A stretch of 64,000 bases of DNA from Halomonas citrativorans (lineage in GTDB: Bacteria > Pseudomonadota > Gammaproteobacteria > Pseudomonadales > Halomonadaceae): contig NZ_FUKM01000059.1 of NCBI RefSeq assembly GCF_900163645.1, forward strand, positions 1-64,000. The letters are read 5' to 3'. The number at the start of each line of letters is the position of its first letter. The first letter of the stretch is position 1. The notes beneath the pieces were generated by a model. It saw only the letters and a list, made by a program, of their open reading frames with translations, was not told the DNA's origin and searched no databases. This document shows, one piece after another, positions 1 through 8,939 of the stretch. The translations under genes and the position numbers were made by a program.

Positions 1-44
1 TTTTTTCTCGGCTCAAGTGAGCGGTGATGAATATCGGCAGTTAT

Positions 45-1433
45 TCAGACCTTCCTTAGGCGCGGCTGGGTAAAGAAGAAATTGAACACCAGAAAACCGG
101 CCACGGCGCTGAACATAGCCATGGTTGTGCCTGCCCATACGGCACTGAACAGAACGGCGGCCAGAAAAACCAGCGACAGATTGGCAAGTTCAAGCCAGGG
201 TTCCAACAAAAGTGCCACGCCAAGCGACACCACAACGCCCAGACTGGCAGCGACCAGCTGCGAAGGGTGGAGGTGAAAACCGATGCGGCGCGGCATCCGG
301 TGACGCTTGCGTCTACCTTGAGCCACCACGACGATATCGAATGCGTCAGCACGGGCCATCAGCCGCTGAGCCAACGATCGCGACCATGGCCACCTGCGGC
401 GCTTGGTCTCGCGCCCCACCACGATAGTCGTGGCATTGACGGTGCGAGCGTAATTGACCACTTCACCCACCTGGCTTTGCCCCTGCAGGCGTAGCGAATC
501 ACCGCCCAACCGGGTCACCAAGCTGAAGGTCTGCTCGACGGCCAGTTGTTGCTCGGCGCTGTCAGCTCCCTTATCTACATACACCGCGCGCCATACCGCT
601 AGGCGCCGTTCGGCCATCCGGTGGGCCGCGCGCACCAGCGATATATCCTCATCGCCGCCTCTGATGACCACGATTAGATGCGGTCTGACCGGCCAAGGCC
701 CCACACGCCCCCCCGCGTCCATGGCCACCTTTACATCGGCATCGACCCGCTCGGCCATGGTCTGAATAGCCAGCTCGCGCAGTGCGTTAAGGTTCGACTC
801 GTTAAAGTATCCCTCCATGGCGGCCCGGGCCTGCTCGGGGATGTACACCTTGCCACGCCTCAGGCGCTCAAGTAACTCTTCGGGGGGGAGATCAACCAGC
901 GATACATCGCGGGCGCGTTCCAGTAGCGTATCGGGTACGGTTTCGCGCATGCGAATGCCGGTAATCCGGGCGACGTCATCATTGAGACTCTCCAGATGCT
1001 GGACGTTGACCGTGGTCCACACGTCTATGCCCACTTCCAGAAGCTCTTCAATATCCTGATAGCGTCTGGCGTGGCGGCTGCCGGGGATATTGCGATGGGC
1101 AAGCTCATCCACCAGTAGAATACAAGGGCGCCGCGCTAGGGCAGCATCAAGATCAAACTCGTGAAATGTTCGGCCATGATACTGCAGGAGAGCCAGCGGA
1201 ATGCGCGCCAAGCCCTCGCACAGAGCCTCGGTGTCAGCACGCCCATGCGACTCCACCACGCCGATAACGATGTCCTCGCCTTCCTCCATGCGCTCGCGCG
1301 CGGTGCGCAGCATGGTGTAGGTTTTCCCCACGCCAGGAGCGGCTCCCAAAAATACACGCAAACAACCGCGCGCCTCCCGGCGCGCGGCTTTCAGTAATGC
1401 ATCGGGATCGGGCCGCTGATCCGCTGAATACAT
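45..1433 (-). CDS. kdpD: KdpD, short form lacking the histidine kinase domain
   Basis: This is the N-terminal half of the potassium/turgor sensor KdpD. The 462-residue product has the KdpD domain with a Walker A motif GAAPGVGKT (residues 30-38) and the family motif DELAHRN (about 109-115), a universal-stress-like domain (about 250-375), and then three hydrophobic segments of the DUF4118 sensor. It stops right after the third segment (FFFTQPR), where full-length KdpD (about 890-900 residues) continues with TM4, GAF, HisKA and ATPase domains. A GGAGTG ribosome site precedes the ATG, which lies 4 nt after the kdpC stop. All three minus-strand frames are closed within the 44 nt left in the window, so one frameshift would not restore the reading frame. 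Short KdpD proteins are known in some cyanobacteria. It could equally be a truncated gene. Identity is sure; functional state is not. Confidence 0.9.
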   Translation of the reverse strand: MYSADQRPDPDALLKAARREARGCLRVFLGAAPGVGKTYTMLRTARERMEEGEDIVIGVVESHGRADTEALCEGLARIPLALLQYHGRTFHEFDLDAALARRPCILLVDELAHRNIPGSRHARRYQDIEELLEVGIDVWTTVNVQHLESLNDDVARITGIRMRETVPDTLLERARDVSLVDLPPEELLERLRRGKVYIPEQARAAMEGYFNESNLNALRELAIQTMAERVDADVKVAMDAGGRVGPWPVRPHLIVVIRGGDEDISLVRAAHRMAERRLAVWRAVYVDKGADSAEQQLAVEQTFSLVTRLGGDSLRLQGQSQVGEVVNYARTVNATTIVVGRETKRRRWPWSRSLAQRLMARADAFDIVVVAQGRRKRHRMPRRIGFHLHPSQLVAASLGVVVSLGVALLLEPWLELANLSLVFLAAVLFSAVWAGTTMAMFSAVAGFLVFNFFFTQPRLRKV

Positions 1434-1437
1434 TGTC

Positions 1438-2115
1438 TCACTCCACGGTATTTAAAGGGATATCGCCCGTTCCCGCTGCCGAGTCAGCACCAGGTGTAAC
1501 CGGGTAGCGCTCATCAAGGCTTGCGTTCAGACGCAGCACGTTGATAACCGGCGAGCCTAGCCAGCCGACATTATCAAGAGCTGGATCAAGCAGTGCGGTC
1601 ACGCTAGCTTCGTCGATTTGGCGCGCCTGCGCTACCCTTGTCACCTGCAGTCTGGCAGCCTCCGGCGATATATGCGGGTCAATTCCCGAACCGGATGCGG
1701 TAATCAGATCAATCGGTATCTGATCGACGCTGACACCTTCCCTTTGAGCAATGGCCTGAGCATCTGTCTCGGCTCGCTCGCGCAGTGCCCCGTTGCTAGG
1801 CGCCAGATTGGAGCCGGAAACGCTGCCGGCATCGTTACCCGCTGCGGATGGGCGGCCAATAAAGTAGCCATCACTAACAAAGATCTGGGCGACCAGATTG
1901 GAGCCGATTACCCTGCCCGAGCTGTCACGTATCATGCTGCCGCCAGCCTGTTCGGGAAACAGCCAGCCGCCGACGGCCGTGGTTATCAGGGGGTAGACAA
2001 GCCCCAAGAGCACCGCCATCACGACCATGAAGCGTAGCGTGCAGCTCCATGAGGTAGGGGCCTGAAGCACCTCATCCTCTGCCACTTGTAACGCTTTTTG
2101 TTCGACGTTTTTCAT
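1438..2115 (-). CDS. kdpC: Potassium-transporting ATPase subunit C
   Basis: KdpC is the small single-span subunit that stabilises the KdpFABC high-affinity K+ pump in the inner membrane. One N-terminal hydrophobic segment (about residues 28-52) is followed by a periplasmic domain with the typical stretches FIGRPSAAG, SGSNLAPSN and SGSGIDPHISPEAA. The product has 225 residues, slightly longer than E. coli KdpC (190) because of an N-terminal cytoplasmic extension and a short Ala/Gly-rich tail. AGGAGAA lies just upstream of the ATG, and the gene starts 11 nt after kdpB, as expected in the operon order F-A-B-C-D. Confidence 0.96.
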   Translation of the reverse strand: MKNVEQKALQVAEDEVLQAPTSWSCTLRFMVVMAVLLGLVYPLITTAVGGWLFPEQAGGSMIRDSSGRVIGSNLVAQIFVSDGYFIGRPSAAGNDAGSVSGSNLAPSNGALRERAETDAQAIAQREGVSVDQIPIDLITASGSGIDPHISPEAARLQVTRVAQARQIDEASVTALLDPALDNVGWLGSPVINVLRLNASLDERYPVTPGADSAAGTGDIPLNTVE

Positions 2116-2126
2116 CAGGGTTTCTC

Positions 2127-4163
2127 CTAAAGGAACAAGGCAATCAGCATGTCCAGCAACTTGATCGCGGGAAACGGCAGCAGTAGCCCGCCGACCCCAT
2201 AGATAAGCAGATTGCGACGCAACAGCTCAGTGGCAGAGGCGGCTTTGACCGATACCCCCCGCAAGGCAAAGGGAATCAGCGCAGGAATGACCAGCGCATT
2301 GAACAGCACCGCGGCCAGCACGGCGGAGGTAGGTGAGTGCAGGCTCATCACATCCAGCACGCCAAGGGCGGGAATGCTGGCAGTAAACAGTGCAGGGAGA
2401 ATGACGAAGTACTTGGCTACATCGTTGGCCAGCGAAAATGTGGTCAGCGCTCCTCGGGTCACCAGCAGCTGCTTGCCGATTTCCACAGCGCTGATCAGCT
2501 TGCCGGGATCAGAATCCAAGTCCACCATGTTGGCGGCTTCGCGGGCAGCCTGAGTTCCCGAGTTCATCGCCAGGCCAAGATCGGCCTGGGCAAGCGCGGG
2601 GGCATCGTTGGTACCGTCTCCCACCATGGCCACCAGACGGCCGCTGGCCTGCTCTTCACGAATAAGCGCCAGTTTGCGCTCCGGGGTCGCCTCGGCAATG
2701 TAGTCGTCCACGCCTGCCGTGGCGGCAATTGCCGAGGCGGTGATCGGGTTGTCGCCAGTGATCATGACCGTCTTGATACCCATGGCGCGCAGTTCGGCAA
2801 ACTTCTCCGCGATGCCGCTCTTGATCACATCAGAAAGCGCCACCACGCCCAGAAGTTGCTTGCCTTCGGCCACGGCGATGGGCGTGGCGCCGTCTCTGGA
2901 AATACGCGCAATCACCTGCTCATAGTCGCCGGGTATCTCGCCGCCCTGCTCCGTAACCCAGGCGGCGATGGCATTGGGCGCCCCTTTGCGCAACTTGCGT
3001 CCACTCGTCAGGTCAACGCCGGATAGCCGGGTTTGCGCGCTGAAGGCTTCAAATGTGCCGCCATCAGCCTCTTCACTGAGCTGACTATCCACGCCTTGCT
3101 CTGTGGCAAGCACGACAATCGAGCGGCCTTCCGGAGTAGGGTCTTGTAGAGAGGTCAGAAACGCCACGTCGCGCAGGCGCTGGCGCGCCACCTGCTGGCA
3201 GGGTGCAAACTCCGTGGCGCGGCGGTCACCAAGGGTAATGGTACCGGTCTTGTCCAGCAGCAGCGTGTCGATACTGCCAGCGATCTCGACGGCCTTGCCC
3301 GACTTAGCCACTAGATTGGCCCGCAGAGCACGCTCCATGCCAGCAATGCCGATAGCTGGCAGCAGGCCACCAATGGTGGTGGGAACCAGACATACCAACA
3401 GCGCCACTAGCATCACAGTGGAAGTTTCCACACCGACAAAGGCGGCCATGGGCACCAGGGTGACCACGACAATCAGAAACACCAGAGTGAGCATTGCCAG
3501 CAGGACGGAAAGCGCCAGCTCAGAGGGCGTCTTCTGGCGGTTGGCGCCTTCCACTAAGGCAATCATGCGATCCAGCAGCGACTCACCGGGATTGGCGCTC
3601 ACTTCTATGATTAGCTGATCCGACAGTACCTTGGTACCTGCGCTGACGCCGCTGTTATCGGTACCGGCTTCACGCAGCACCGGAGCAGACTCGCCGGTCA
3701 CCGCCGATTCGTTGATGGATGCCGCGCCCTTCACGATATCTCCATCGGCCGGAACCAACTCACCTGCCACCACCTTGACCCTATCGCCGCGGCGCAGGGA
3801 ATCGGCGGCTACGCTTTGAGTAGAGCCATCGGCATTCAGCTTCTGCGCCGTGAGCTCTCCTTTGGTCTTGCGAAGCGCCCCGGCGTGCGCCTTGCCCCGT
3901 GACTCTGCCAGCGACTCCGCGCCGGTAGCGAACAACACCGTGGCCATCAGCAGCAGCGCAATGGCCAATGCAAAGCCACCGTTTTCACTCTGGGTAAAGG
4001 CCACGGGAGTCAGCGAAAAGCACACCACGGCGCCAATGGCAACTACCGCCATGACGGGATTTCGCGCCAGAAGCTGCGGCGCAAGCCCTTTGATCGCGCC
4101 AGTGACGATCTGGCCCACGGGCGGTGAACGGTGCGGTTTGTTGGCTAACTGTGTATCTAACAT
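2127..4163 (-). CDS. kdpB: Potassium-transporting P-type ATPase, catalytic subunit B
   Basis: KdpB hydrolyses ATP to drive K+ uptake by the KdpFABC complex. The 678-residue protein (E. coli 682) shows the P-type hallmarks: TGES of the actuator domain (residues 156-159), phosphorylation motif DKTGT with Asp304, TGDNPITA, and the hinge GDGTNDAPALAQAD. The start MLDTQ is chosen because GGAGA lies 6 nt upstream. Upstream in-frame codons would run about 75 bp into kdpA and match nothing in KdpB. The stop lies 11 nt before kdpC. Confidence 0.97.
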   Translation of the reverse strand: MLDTQLANKPHRSPPVGQIVTGAIKGLAPQLLARNPVMAVVAIGAVVCFSLTPVAFTQSENGGFALAIALLLMATVLFATGAESLAESRGKAHAGALRKTKGELTAQKLNADGSTQSVAADSLRRGDRVKVVAGELVPADGDIVKGAASINESAVTGESAPVLREAGTDNSGVSAGTKVLSDQLIIEVSANPGESLLDRMIALVEGANRQKTPSELALSVLLAMLTLVFLIVVVTLVPMAAFVGVETSTVMLVALLVCLVPTTIGGLLPAIGIAGMERALRANLVAKSGKAVEIAGSIDTLLLDKTGTITLGDRRATEFAPCQQVARQRLRDVAFLTSLQDPTPEGRSIVVLATEQGVDSQLSEEADGGTFEAFSAQTRLSGVDLTSGRKLRKGAPNAIAAWVTEQGGEIPGDYEQVIARISRDGATPIAVAEGKQLLGVVALSDVIKSGIAEKFAELRAMGIKTVMITGDNPITASAIAATAGVDDYIAEATPERKLALIREEQASGRLVAMVGDGTNDAPALAQADLGLAMNSGTQAAREAANMVDLDSDPGKLISAVEIGKQLLVTRGALTTFSLANDVAKYFVILPALFTASIPALGVLDVMSLHSPTSAVLAAVLFNALVIPALIPFALRGVSVKAASATELLRRNLLIYGVGGLLLPFPAIKLLDMLIALFL

Positions 4164-4173
4164 CTCATTTCTC

Positions 4174-5865
4174 CTAGAAGCCCTGCACGACGGCTTCGGC
4201 AATGGGGCCAAGCACCAGCGCCGGTAAAAACCCCAGCAGATTGACAATCACGATCACCCCGGCGGTCAGGCCCATGAACGCTAGGCTGTCCATGGGCAAC
4301 GTACCCCGGCCAGCAGGTGCCGTGCGCTTGCCCGCCAGCCACCCGGCAACGGCCAGTGGCACCAGCATGGGCAGAAAACGACCGATTAGCAGGGCGACGA
4401 CGCAAGCAAGGTTCCACCACGGCGTGCCGTCACTCAGCCCCTCGAAACCGGAACCATTGTTGGCAAATGCCGAGGTAAATTCATAAAGCACTTGGGACAA
4501 ACCATGGAAACCGGGGTTTGAGTTCTGTGCGGTTTGCGGCATCGCCACGGTGAGCGCCGAAAGCCCCAGGATGATCAGCGGTTGGGCCAGAATCGCCAAG
4601 GAAATCCAGCGCATCTCGCGGGTCTCAAGCGGCTTGCCAAAAAGCTCCGGCGCTCGGCCGACCATCAGCGAACCGACAAAGGCGGCTAACATCAGATAGA
4701 GAAAGAATCCGATCAGCCCTACCCCCACGCCACCAAAGGTAACGTTCACGAACATGTCCATCAGCAGCATCATGCCGCCCATGGGGTTGAAGCTGTCGTG
4801 CATGGCATTGACCGAGCCGTTGGAGGTTTGGGTGGTCCAGCTGCCCCACAGCGCGGAAAGGTCCGTACCGAATCGCAGCTCCTTGCCCTCCAGGTTGGCC
4901 CCCGGCAGGGAAAGTTCGGTAAGCGCAACGTTGGGCATCCGCTCGGAGTAGACCACCACCGAGGTGGAAACAAGCGAGAATGCCACCATCACCGCTCCTA
5001 CACCCAGCATGAGCCGCCTCCGGCCGCTGATAAGAGCAATGGCAAATAGCAGGGCTACCGGAATCAGCGTAAGTGAAGCGGTTTCAATGACGTTGGCCAA
5101 CGACGTGGGGTTCTCAAGCGGCACGCTGGAGTTGGGCCCATACCAGCCGCCGCCATTAGTGCCCAGCTGCTTGATGGCTACCATGGAGGCCACCGGCCCG
5201 AGGGGGATGGACTGCACCTCCTCGACTTGGGTATCCAGCATTTCTATCTGATGGGCCGCCTGATAGCTCGCCGGTACACCCTGCCACGTGAGTAACAGCG
5301 CCACTATGACCGCCAAGGGCAGTAGCACGCGTATCACGCTGCGGGTCAGGTCTTGATAGTAGTTGCCCACTCCTTTCACTACATTAGCGGACCTGGTGGC
5401 CAGCAATGTGCGCGCAATTGCCACCAGCACCGCAAGCCCCGTAGCGGGAGTCAGAAATTGCAGCGTGACAATTGCCAGCGTTTGGCTTAAATGCGAAAGC
5501 TGCGCTTGGCCCGAGTAGTGCTGCTGGTTTGTGTTGGTAGCAAACGATACGGCCGTATGGAGCGCAGTATCCCAAGACATGCCGGTGACACCATCCGGGT
5601 TCAGCGGCAGCACACCTTGAAACATAAATACCAGCCAAGCCAGCAAGATCAAGCCCACATGCAGCTTCAAAATTGCCAGCGCATAGACACGCCATGTCAT
5701 GCTCTGGTGGCAGCTTATCCCCGCCAAGTGGTAGATGGGTCTTTCAATAATGCCAAACAGCGCATCCACCCGAGTTCGCTTACTTCCCAGCGCACGGCCA
5801 ATATAGAGCCCCAGCGGCGCGCTCAGCAGTGCCACCAGCGCGTAAATGGCGATCATGTCATTCAT
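4174..5865 (-). CDS. kdpA: Potassium-transporting ATPase subunit A
   Basis: KdpA is the channel-like subunit that binds and conducts K+ in the KdpFABC complex. The 563-residue polytopic membrane protein (E. coli 557) has selectivity-filter-like loops, including TNTNQQHYSGQ, TNGGGWYGPNS and FANNGSGFEG, each typical of the four P-loops. The start follows AGGAGA, which overlaps the kdpF stop codon, so kdpF and kdpA are probably translationally linked. The end is 10 nt before the kdpB ATG. Confidence 0.97.
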   Translation of the reverse strand: MNDMIAIYALVALLSAPLGLYIGRALGSKRTRVDALFGIIERPIYHLAGISCHQSMTWRVYALAILKLHVGLILLAWLVFMFQGVLPLNPDGVTGMSWDTALHTAVSFATNTNQQHYSGQAQLSHLSQTLAIVTLQFLTPATGLAVLVAIARTLLATRSANVVKGVGNYYQDLTRSVIRVLLPLAVIVALLLTWQGVPASYQAAHQIEMLDTQVEEVQSIPLGPVASMVAIKQLGTNGGGWYGPNSSVPLENPTSLANVIETASLTLIPVALLFAIALISGRRRLMLGVGAVMVAFSLVSTSVVVYSERMPNVALTELSLPGANLEGKELRFGTDLSALWGSWTTQTSNGSVNAMHDSFNPMGGMMLLMDMFVNVTFGGVGVGLIGFFLYLMLAAFVGSLMVGRAPELFGKPLETREMRWISLAILAQPLIILGLSALTVAMPQTAQNSNPGFHGLSQVLYEFTSAFANNGSGFEGLSDGTPWWNLACVVALLIGRFLPMLVPLAVAGWLAGKRTAPAGRGTLPMDSLAFMGLTAGVIVIVNLLGFLPALVLGPIAEAVVQGF

Positions 5866-5874
5866 GGCGATCTC

Positions 5875-5955
5875 CTAAAAACGCTCGGGGCAAATTAACG
5901 CGTAGAACAGATACGTCGCCGTAACTATCGCGATGATCAGCAGTACAATATTCAT
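5875..5955 (-). CDS. kdpF: KdpF small membrane subunit
   Basis: This 26-residue peptide is a single hydrophobic helix beginning MNIVLLIIAIV and ending CPERF, the usual size and layout of KdpF (E. coli 29 aa), which stabilises the KdpABC complex. A strong AGGAGG ribosome site sits 6 nt upstream of the ATG. Its TAG stop overlaps the kdpA ribosome site, 9 nt before the kdpA ATG. Position as first gene of the operon supports the call. Confidence 0.88.
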   Translation of the reverse strand: MNIVLLIIAIVTATYLFYALICPERF

Positions 5956-5997
5956 CAATACGCCTCCTGTGATTGACCCATTGAGAATAAGAAGAGC

Positions 5998-6052
5998 AGG
6001 CGTAAAAAATCGATGCCGTTTGAGTCGCTATCCGTTAAAAAGGCGTAAAAAA
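5998..6052 (-). promoter_or_regulatory. Tandem KdpE-like boxes upstream of kdpF
   Basis: On the minus strand the sequence TTTTTTACGCCT occurs twice in the same orientation (5998-6009 and 6041-6052), 43 nt apart, about four helical turns. It resembles the T-rich E. coli KdpE site (TTTTTTTACACC). It lies 43-97 nt upstream of the kdpF start, in the only promoter space for the operon. KdpE binding is inferred. The left copy is part of a small hairpin with flanking GGCGT repeats. Confidence 0.45.
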
Positions 6053-6070
6053 ACGCCACTTAAGGCGTTT
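6051..6070 (-). terminator. Second hairpin with T-run downstream of gapA
   Basis: AAACGCC (6051-6057) and GGCGTTT (6064-6070) form a 7-bp stem. On the minus strand the stem runs into a T-run and then another ACGCC-TTTTT. It could back up the main gapA terminator, or belong to the kdp leader together with the KdpE-like boxes it overlaps. Confidence 0.4.
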
Positions 6071-6118
6071 AGGGCAGGGCTGGCAGGTGGATGCAGTCTC
6101 TTTAATTTTTTCAATACG

Positions 6119-6151
6119 TTAAAAAAATCGAAGGGCCGTTGGAAACGGCCC
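6119..6151 (-). terminator. Rho-independent terminator of gapA
   Basis: GGGCCGTT (6133-6140) and AACGGCCC (6144-6151) form an 8-bp GC-rich stem with a 3-nt loop. On the minus strand it is followed by TTCG and a run of seven T. It lies 43 nt after the gapA stop and insulates gapA from the kdp promoter. Confidence 0.88.
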
Positions 6152-6194
6152 CTCTAATAGCACACATAACAAAGCCAATTGAACGATAAAACGC

Positions 6195-7199
6195 CTACTG
6201 AACGGTTGCCTGCATGGCGATAGCCGTATCCAGCATGCGGTTGGAGAAACCCCACTCGTTGTCGTACCACGCCATTACTTTCACCAAACGGCCATTCACA
6301 CGGGTGTGATTGGCATCAAACGTTGATGAATGCGCATCATGGTTAAAGTCGATGGATACCAGCGGTTGAGCATTGACAGCCAGTACGCTCGAATTGGCAG
6401 CGGCCTTTTCGAGAATCTGGTTGATCTCTTCCTTACTGGTATCGCGCCCTGCGTTAAAGGTTAGATCCACCAGCGACACGTTAATCACCGGTACGCGCAC
6501 GGCCAGCCCATCCAGTTTACCTTCCAGCTCAGGCAGCACCAAACCCACCGCAGCTGCGGCTCCGGTTTTGGTCGGGATCATGGAGTGAGTGGCGCTGCGT
6601 GCGCGGTACGGGTCGGTATGATAAACATCCGAAAGATTCTGGTCATTGGTATAGGCGTGAACGGTCGTCATCAGGCCGTTTTCGATACCTACGGTGTCGT
6701 TCAGCGCTTTGGCGACAGGTGCCAGGCAGTTAGTCGTGCAAGAGGCATTGGAGACGACCTTATGCTCAGCAGTCAGTACGTCATCATTAACACCGAAAAC
6801 AATTGTTGCATCCGCATCCGGGCTGGGTGCCGAAATCAGTACTCGTTTAGCGCCCGCTTCCAAATGCTTGGCAGCGGCTTCACGCTTGGTAAATAGCCCC
6901 GTGCACTCCATGACCAAATCGATATTCATGGACGCCCAAGGGAGGTTAGCAGGGTCGCGCTCGGAAGAGATCGCAATACGGTCACCGTCAACGCTGATAC
7001 TTTCCACATCATGTTCTACAGTGAAGGGGAAATGCCCATGCACCGTATCGTGGCGCAGTAAATGCGAATTTAGCGACGGATCACCAAGGTCATTAATCGC
7101 CACTACCTGAATTTTTTCACGGTAATCGTTTTCATACAGGGCGCGTAGTACGTTACGGCCGATCCGGCCAAACCCGTTAATAGCAACTCTGATCGTCAT
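6195..7199 (-). CDS. gapA: Type I glyceraldehyde-3-phosphate dehydrogenase
   Basis: This enzyme interconverts glyceraldehyde-3-phosphate and 1,3-bisphosphoglycerate in glycolysis. The 334 residues start with the Rossmann motif INGFGRIGR and carry the catalytic SNASCTTNC (nucleophile Cys154, second Cys158) and the C-terminal [12 protein letters not shown]. Asp37 in AIND, at the end of beta-2, points to NAD+ rather than NADP+ use. It is divergent from pyk, with a HexR-type palindrome in the shared spacer and its own terminator downstream. Confidence 0.97.
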   Translation of the reverse strand: MTIRVAINGFGRIGRNVLRALYENDYREKIQVVAINDLGDPSLNSHLLRHDTVHGHFPFTVEHDVESISVDGDRIAISSERDPANLPWASMNIDLVMECTGLFTKREAAAKHLEAGAKRVLISAPSPDADATIVFGVNDDVLTAEHKVVSNASCTTNCLAPVAKALNDTVGIENGLMTTVHAYTNDQNLSDVYHTDPYRARSATHSMIPTKTGAAAAVGLVLPELEGKLDGLAVRVPVINVSLVDLTFNAGRDTSKEEINQILEKAAANSSVLAVNAQPLVSIDFNHDAHSSTFDANHTRVNGRLVKVMAWYDNEWGFSNRMLDTAIAMQATVQ

Positions 7200-7329
7200 G
7201 CTGACACCTCATGCTCGGTGGTGGATGGCTTCATTCCAGTAAAAAAATTACCAAAAAGACACACAAAAGCGTTTTAAAAAGAACAAAATCGCTCTTAAAG
7301 CGGCTTCTACTGGCTATCAAACAACCTAT

Positions 7330-7346
7330 TTGTAGTAAAATTACTA
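7330..7346. promoter_or_regulatory. HexR-type operator between gapA and pyk
   Basis: TTGTAGTAAAATTACTA contains the perfect 14-bp palindrome TAGTAA-AA-TTACTA (7333-7346). It fits the gammaproteobacterial HexR consensus TTGTARTNNNATTACAA. HexR is an RpiR-family regulator that responds to 2-keto-3-deoxy-6-phosphogluconate and controls glycolytic genes. The site lies 131 nt from gapA and 112 nt from pyk, so it could serve both. A weaker similar sequence (GTAATTTTTTTAC on the minus strand) lies near 7239-7252. Confidence 0.72.
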
Positions 7347-7457
7347 TATTATCACTATGGTCGTCTACACCTTAACGCGGACAATTAAGCGGTCACTTGC
7401 ATTCAGACAGTGCTGGTTTTGTTGCTATTTTTTTCAATATTCAAGGAGAGCCTGCTC

Positions 7458-8936
7458 ATGAGCCTATCAAATTCACCTTTGCCGCTTCGTCGTACCAAAA
7501 TTGTTGCCACATTAGGCCCTGCCAGCGACCGGCCAGGTATTCTTGAGGCGATGATCAAGGCAGGCGTCGATGTCGTTCGCCTTAACTTCTCCCACGGTTC
7601 TGCCGATGATCATCGCCGACGCCTACAGGATGTTCGCGATATCGCCCAGCGCTTAGGTAAATGTGTTGCCGCACTAGGCGATTTACAAGGTCCTAAAATT
7701 CGCATCGCTCGTTTTGCTGAAGGCCCTATTCATTTATCAGTAGGCGAAGCGTTTATTCTGGACATGGCGCTGGATACCAATGCTGGCAACAGTGAACGCG
7801 TTGGTTGTGACTACCCTTCACTTATTGATGATGTAGCCCCCGGCGACCGGCTGCTGCTGGATGACGGCCGCGTTGTCCTGGATGTGGCCTCCATTGCGGG
7901 CCAGGAAATACACACGAATGTTCATGTGGGTGGCAAGCTCTCCAACAACAAGGGCATCAACAAACAGGGCGGTGGCCTTTCTGCTCCCGCCTTAACCGAC
8001 AAAGACAAGGCCGATTTAAAAACGGCAGTGGAAATCGGCGTGGATTACCTGGCGGTCTCCTTTCCGCGCTCAGCAGAAGATATGCAGGAAGCACGCGCAC
8101 TGCTGGGCGAAGCAGGCAAAGAGATTGGCCTGGTCGCCAAGCTGGAGCGTGCCGAGGCAGTAGCGGATGATGAAACGCTGGACGGCATCATTATTGCTTC
8201 TGAAGCCGTTATGGTGGCGCGTGGCGACCTAGGCGTGGAAATTGGTGATGAAGCACTCATTGGCACCCAAAAGCGCATCATCAAACATGCGCGCTCGCTT
8301 AACCGCGCAGTGATTACCGCCACGCAAATGATGGAGTCGATGATCGAATCCCCGCTGCCCACACGCGCCGAGGTCTTCGACGTGGCCAATGCGGTGCTGG
8401 ATGCGACCGACGCCGTTATGCTGTCAGCAGAAACGGCAGCCGGTGAATTTCCGGTAGAAACCGTTGAAGCCATGGACCGCGTTTGCTTAGGGGCCGAGCG
8501 CGAGCGGCTGGCGCAGTCGTCTGGCCACCGCATGCATGAAGGCTTTGAGCGCATGGATGAAACCATCGCCCTTTCGGCCATGTACGCCGCGAACCATTTA
8601 ACTGGCGTTAGCGCGATTGCCTGCATGACCTCCACCGGTTACACACCGCTGATTGCCTCACGCATTCGTTCTGGCCTGCCAATTGTTGGCCTGGCGCATA
8701 GTCCCGTTGCCCAGCGCCGCATGGCACTTTACCGCGGCGTGGTATCGCTACCCTTCGACACCACCCAAATGGAGCCCACCGAAGTAAACCAGCAGGCCCT
8801 GAAATTGCTTAAAGCCTATGGCCTGGCGCGCCCAGGCGGGCATATTATTCTGACTCGCGGCGACCATATGAACGCTCATGGCGGCACCAACACCATGAAG
8901 ATTATCGCTATTGAGCAGGAAAAATCAGGAGAATAA
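7458..8936 (+). CDS. pyk: Pyruvate kinase
   Basis: Pyruvate kinase converts phosphoenolpyruvate and ADP to pyruvate and ATP. The protein has 492 residues. It begins with the KIVATLGPAS motif, contains RLNFSHG, the substrate/metal region LVAKLERAEA ... MVARGDLGVEIG, and the TATQMMESM and DAVMLSAETA motifs, and ends with a regulatory domain. The start at MSLSNS is preferred because AAGGAGAG lies 8 nt upstream; an earlier in-frame ATG at 7410 would add 16 hydrophobic residues without a good ribosome site. mgsA starts 3 nt after its stop. Confidence 0.96.
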   Translation: MSLSNSPLPLRRTKIVATLGPASDRPGILEAMIKAGVDVVRLNFSHGSADDHRRRLQDVRDIAQRLGKCVAALGDLQGPKIRIARFAEGPIHLSVGEAFILDMALDTNAGNSERVGCDYPSLIDDVAPGDRLLLDDGRVVLDVASIAGQEIHTNVHVGGKLSNNKGINKQGGGLSAPALTDKDKADLKTAVEIGVDYLAVSFPRSAEDMQEARALLGEAGKEIGLVAKLERAEAVADDETLDGIIIASEAVMVARGDLGVEIGDEALIGTQKRIIKHARSLNRAVITATQMMESMIESPLPTRAEVFDVANAVLDATDAVMLSAETAAGEFPVETVEAMDRVCLGAERERLAQSSGHRMHEGFERMDETIALSAMYAANHLTGVSAIACMTSTGYTPLIASRIRSGLPIVGLAHSPVAQRRMALYRGVVSLPFDTTQMEPTEVNQQALKLLKAYGLARPGGHIILTRGDHMNAHGGTNTMKIIAIEQEKSGE

Positions 8937-8939
8937 ACA

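Noticed and set aside
1..44. Hairpin GCTC-AAGT-GAGC as the kdpD terminator
   Set aside because: Stem of four or five bases and the T-run is on the wrong side for the minus strand.
45..70. KdpD truncation as a simple frameshift
   Set aside because: Both alternative minus-strand frames also hit stops in the remaining bases and show no KdpD-like residues.
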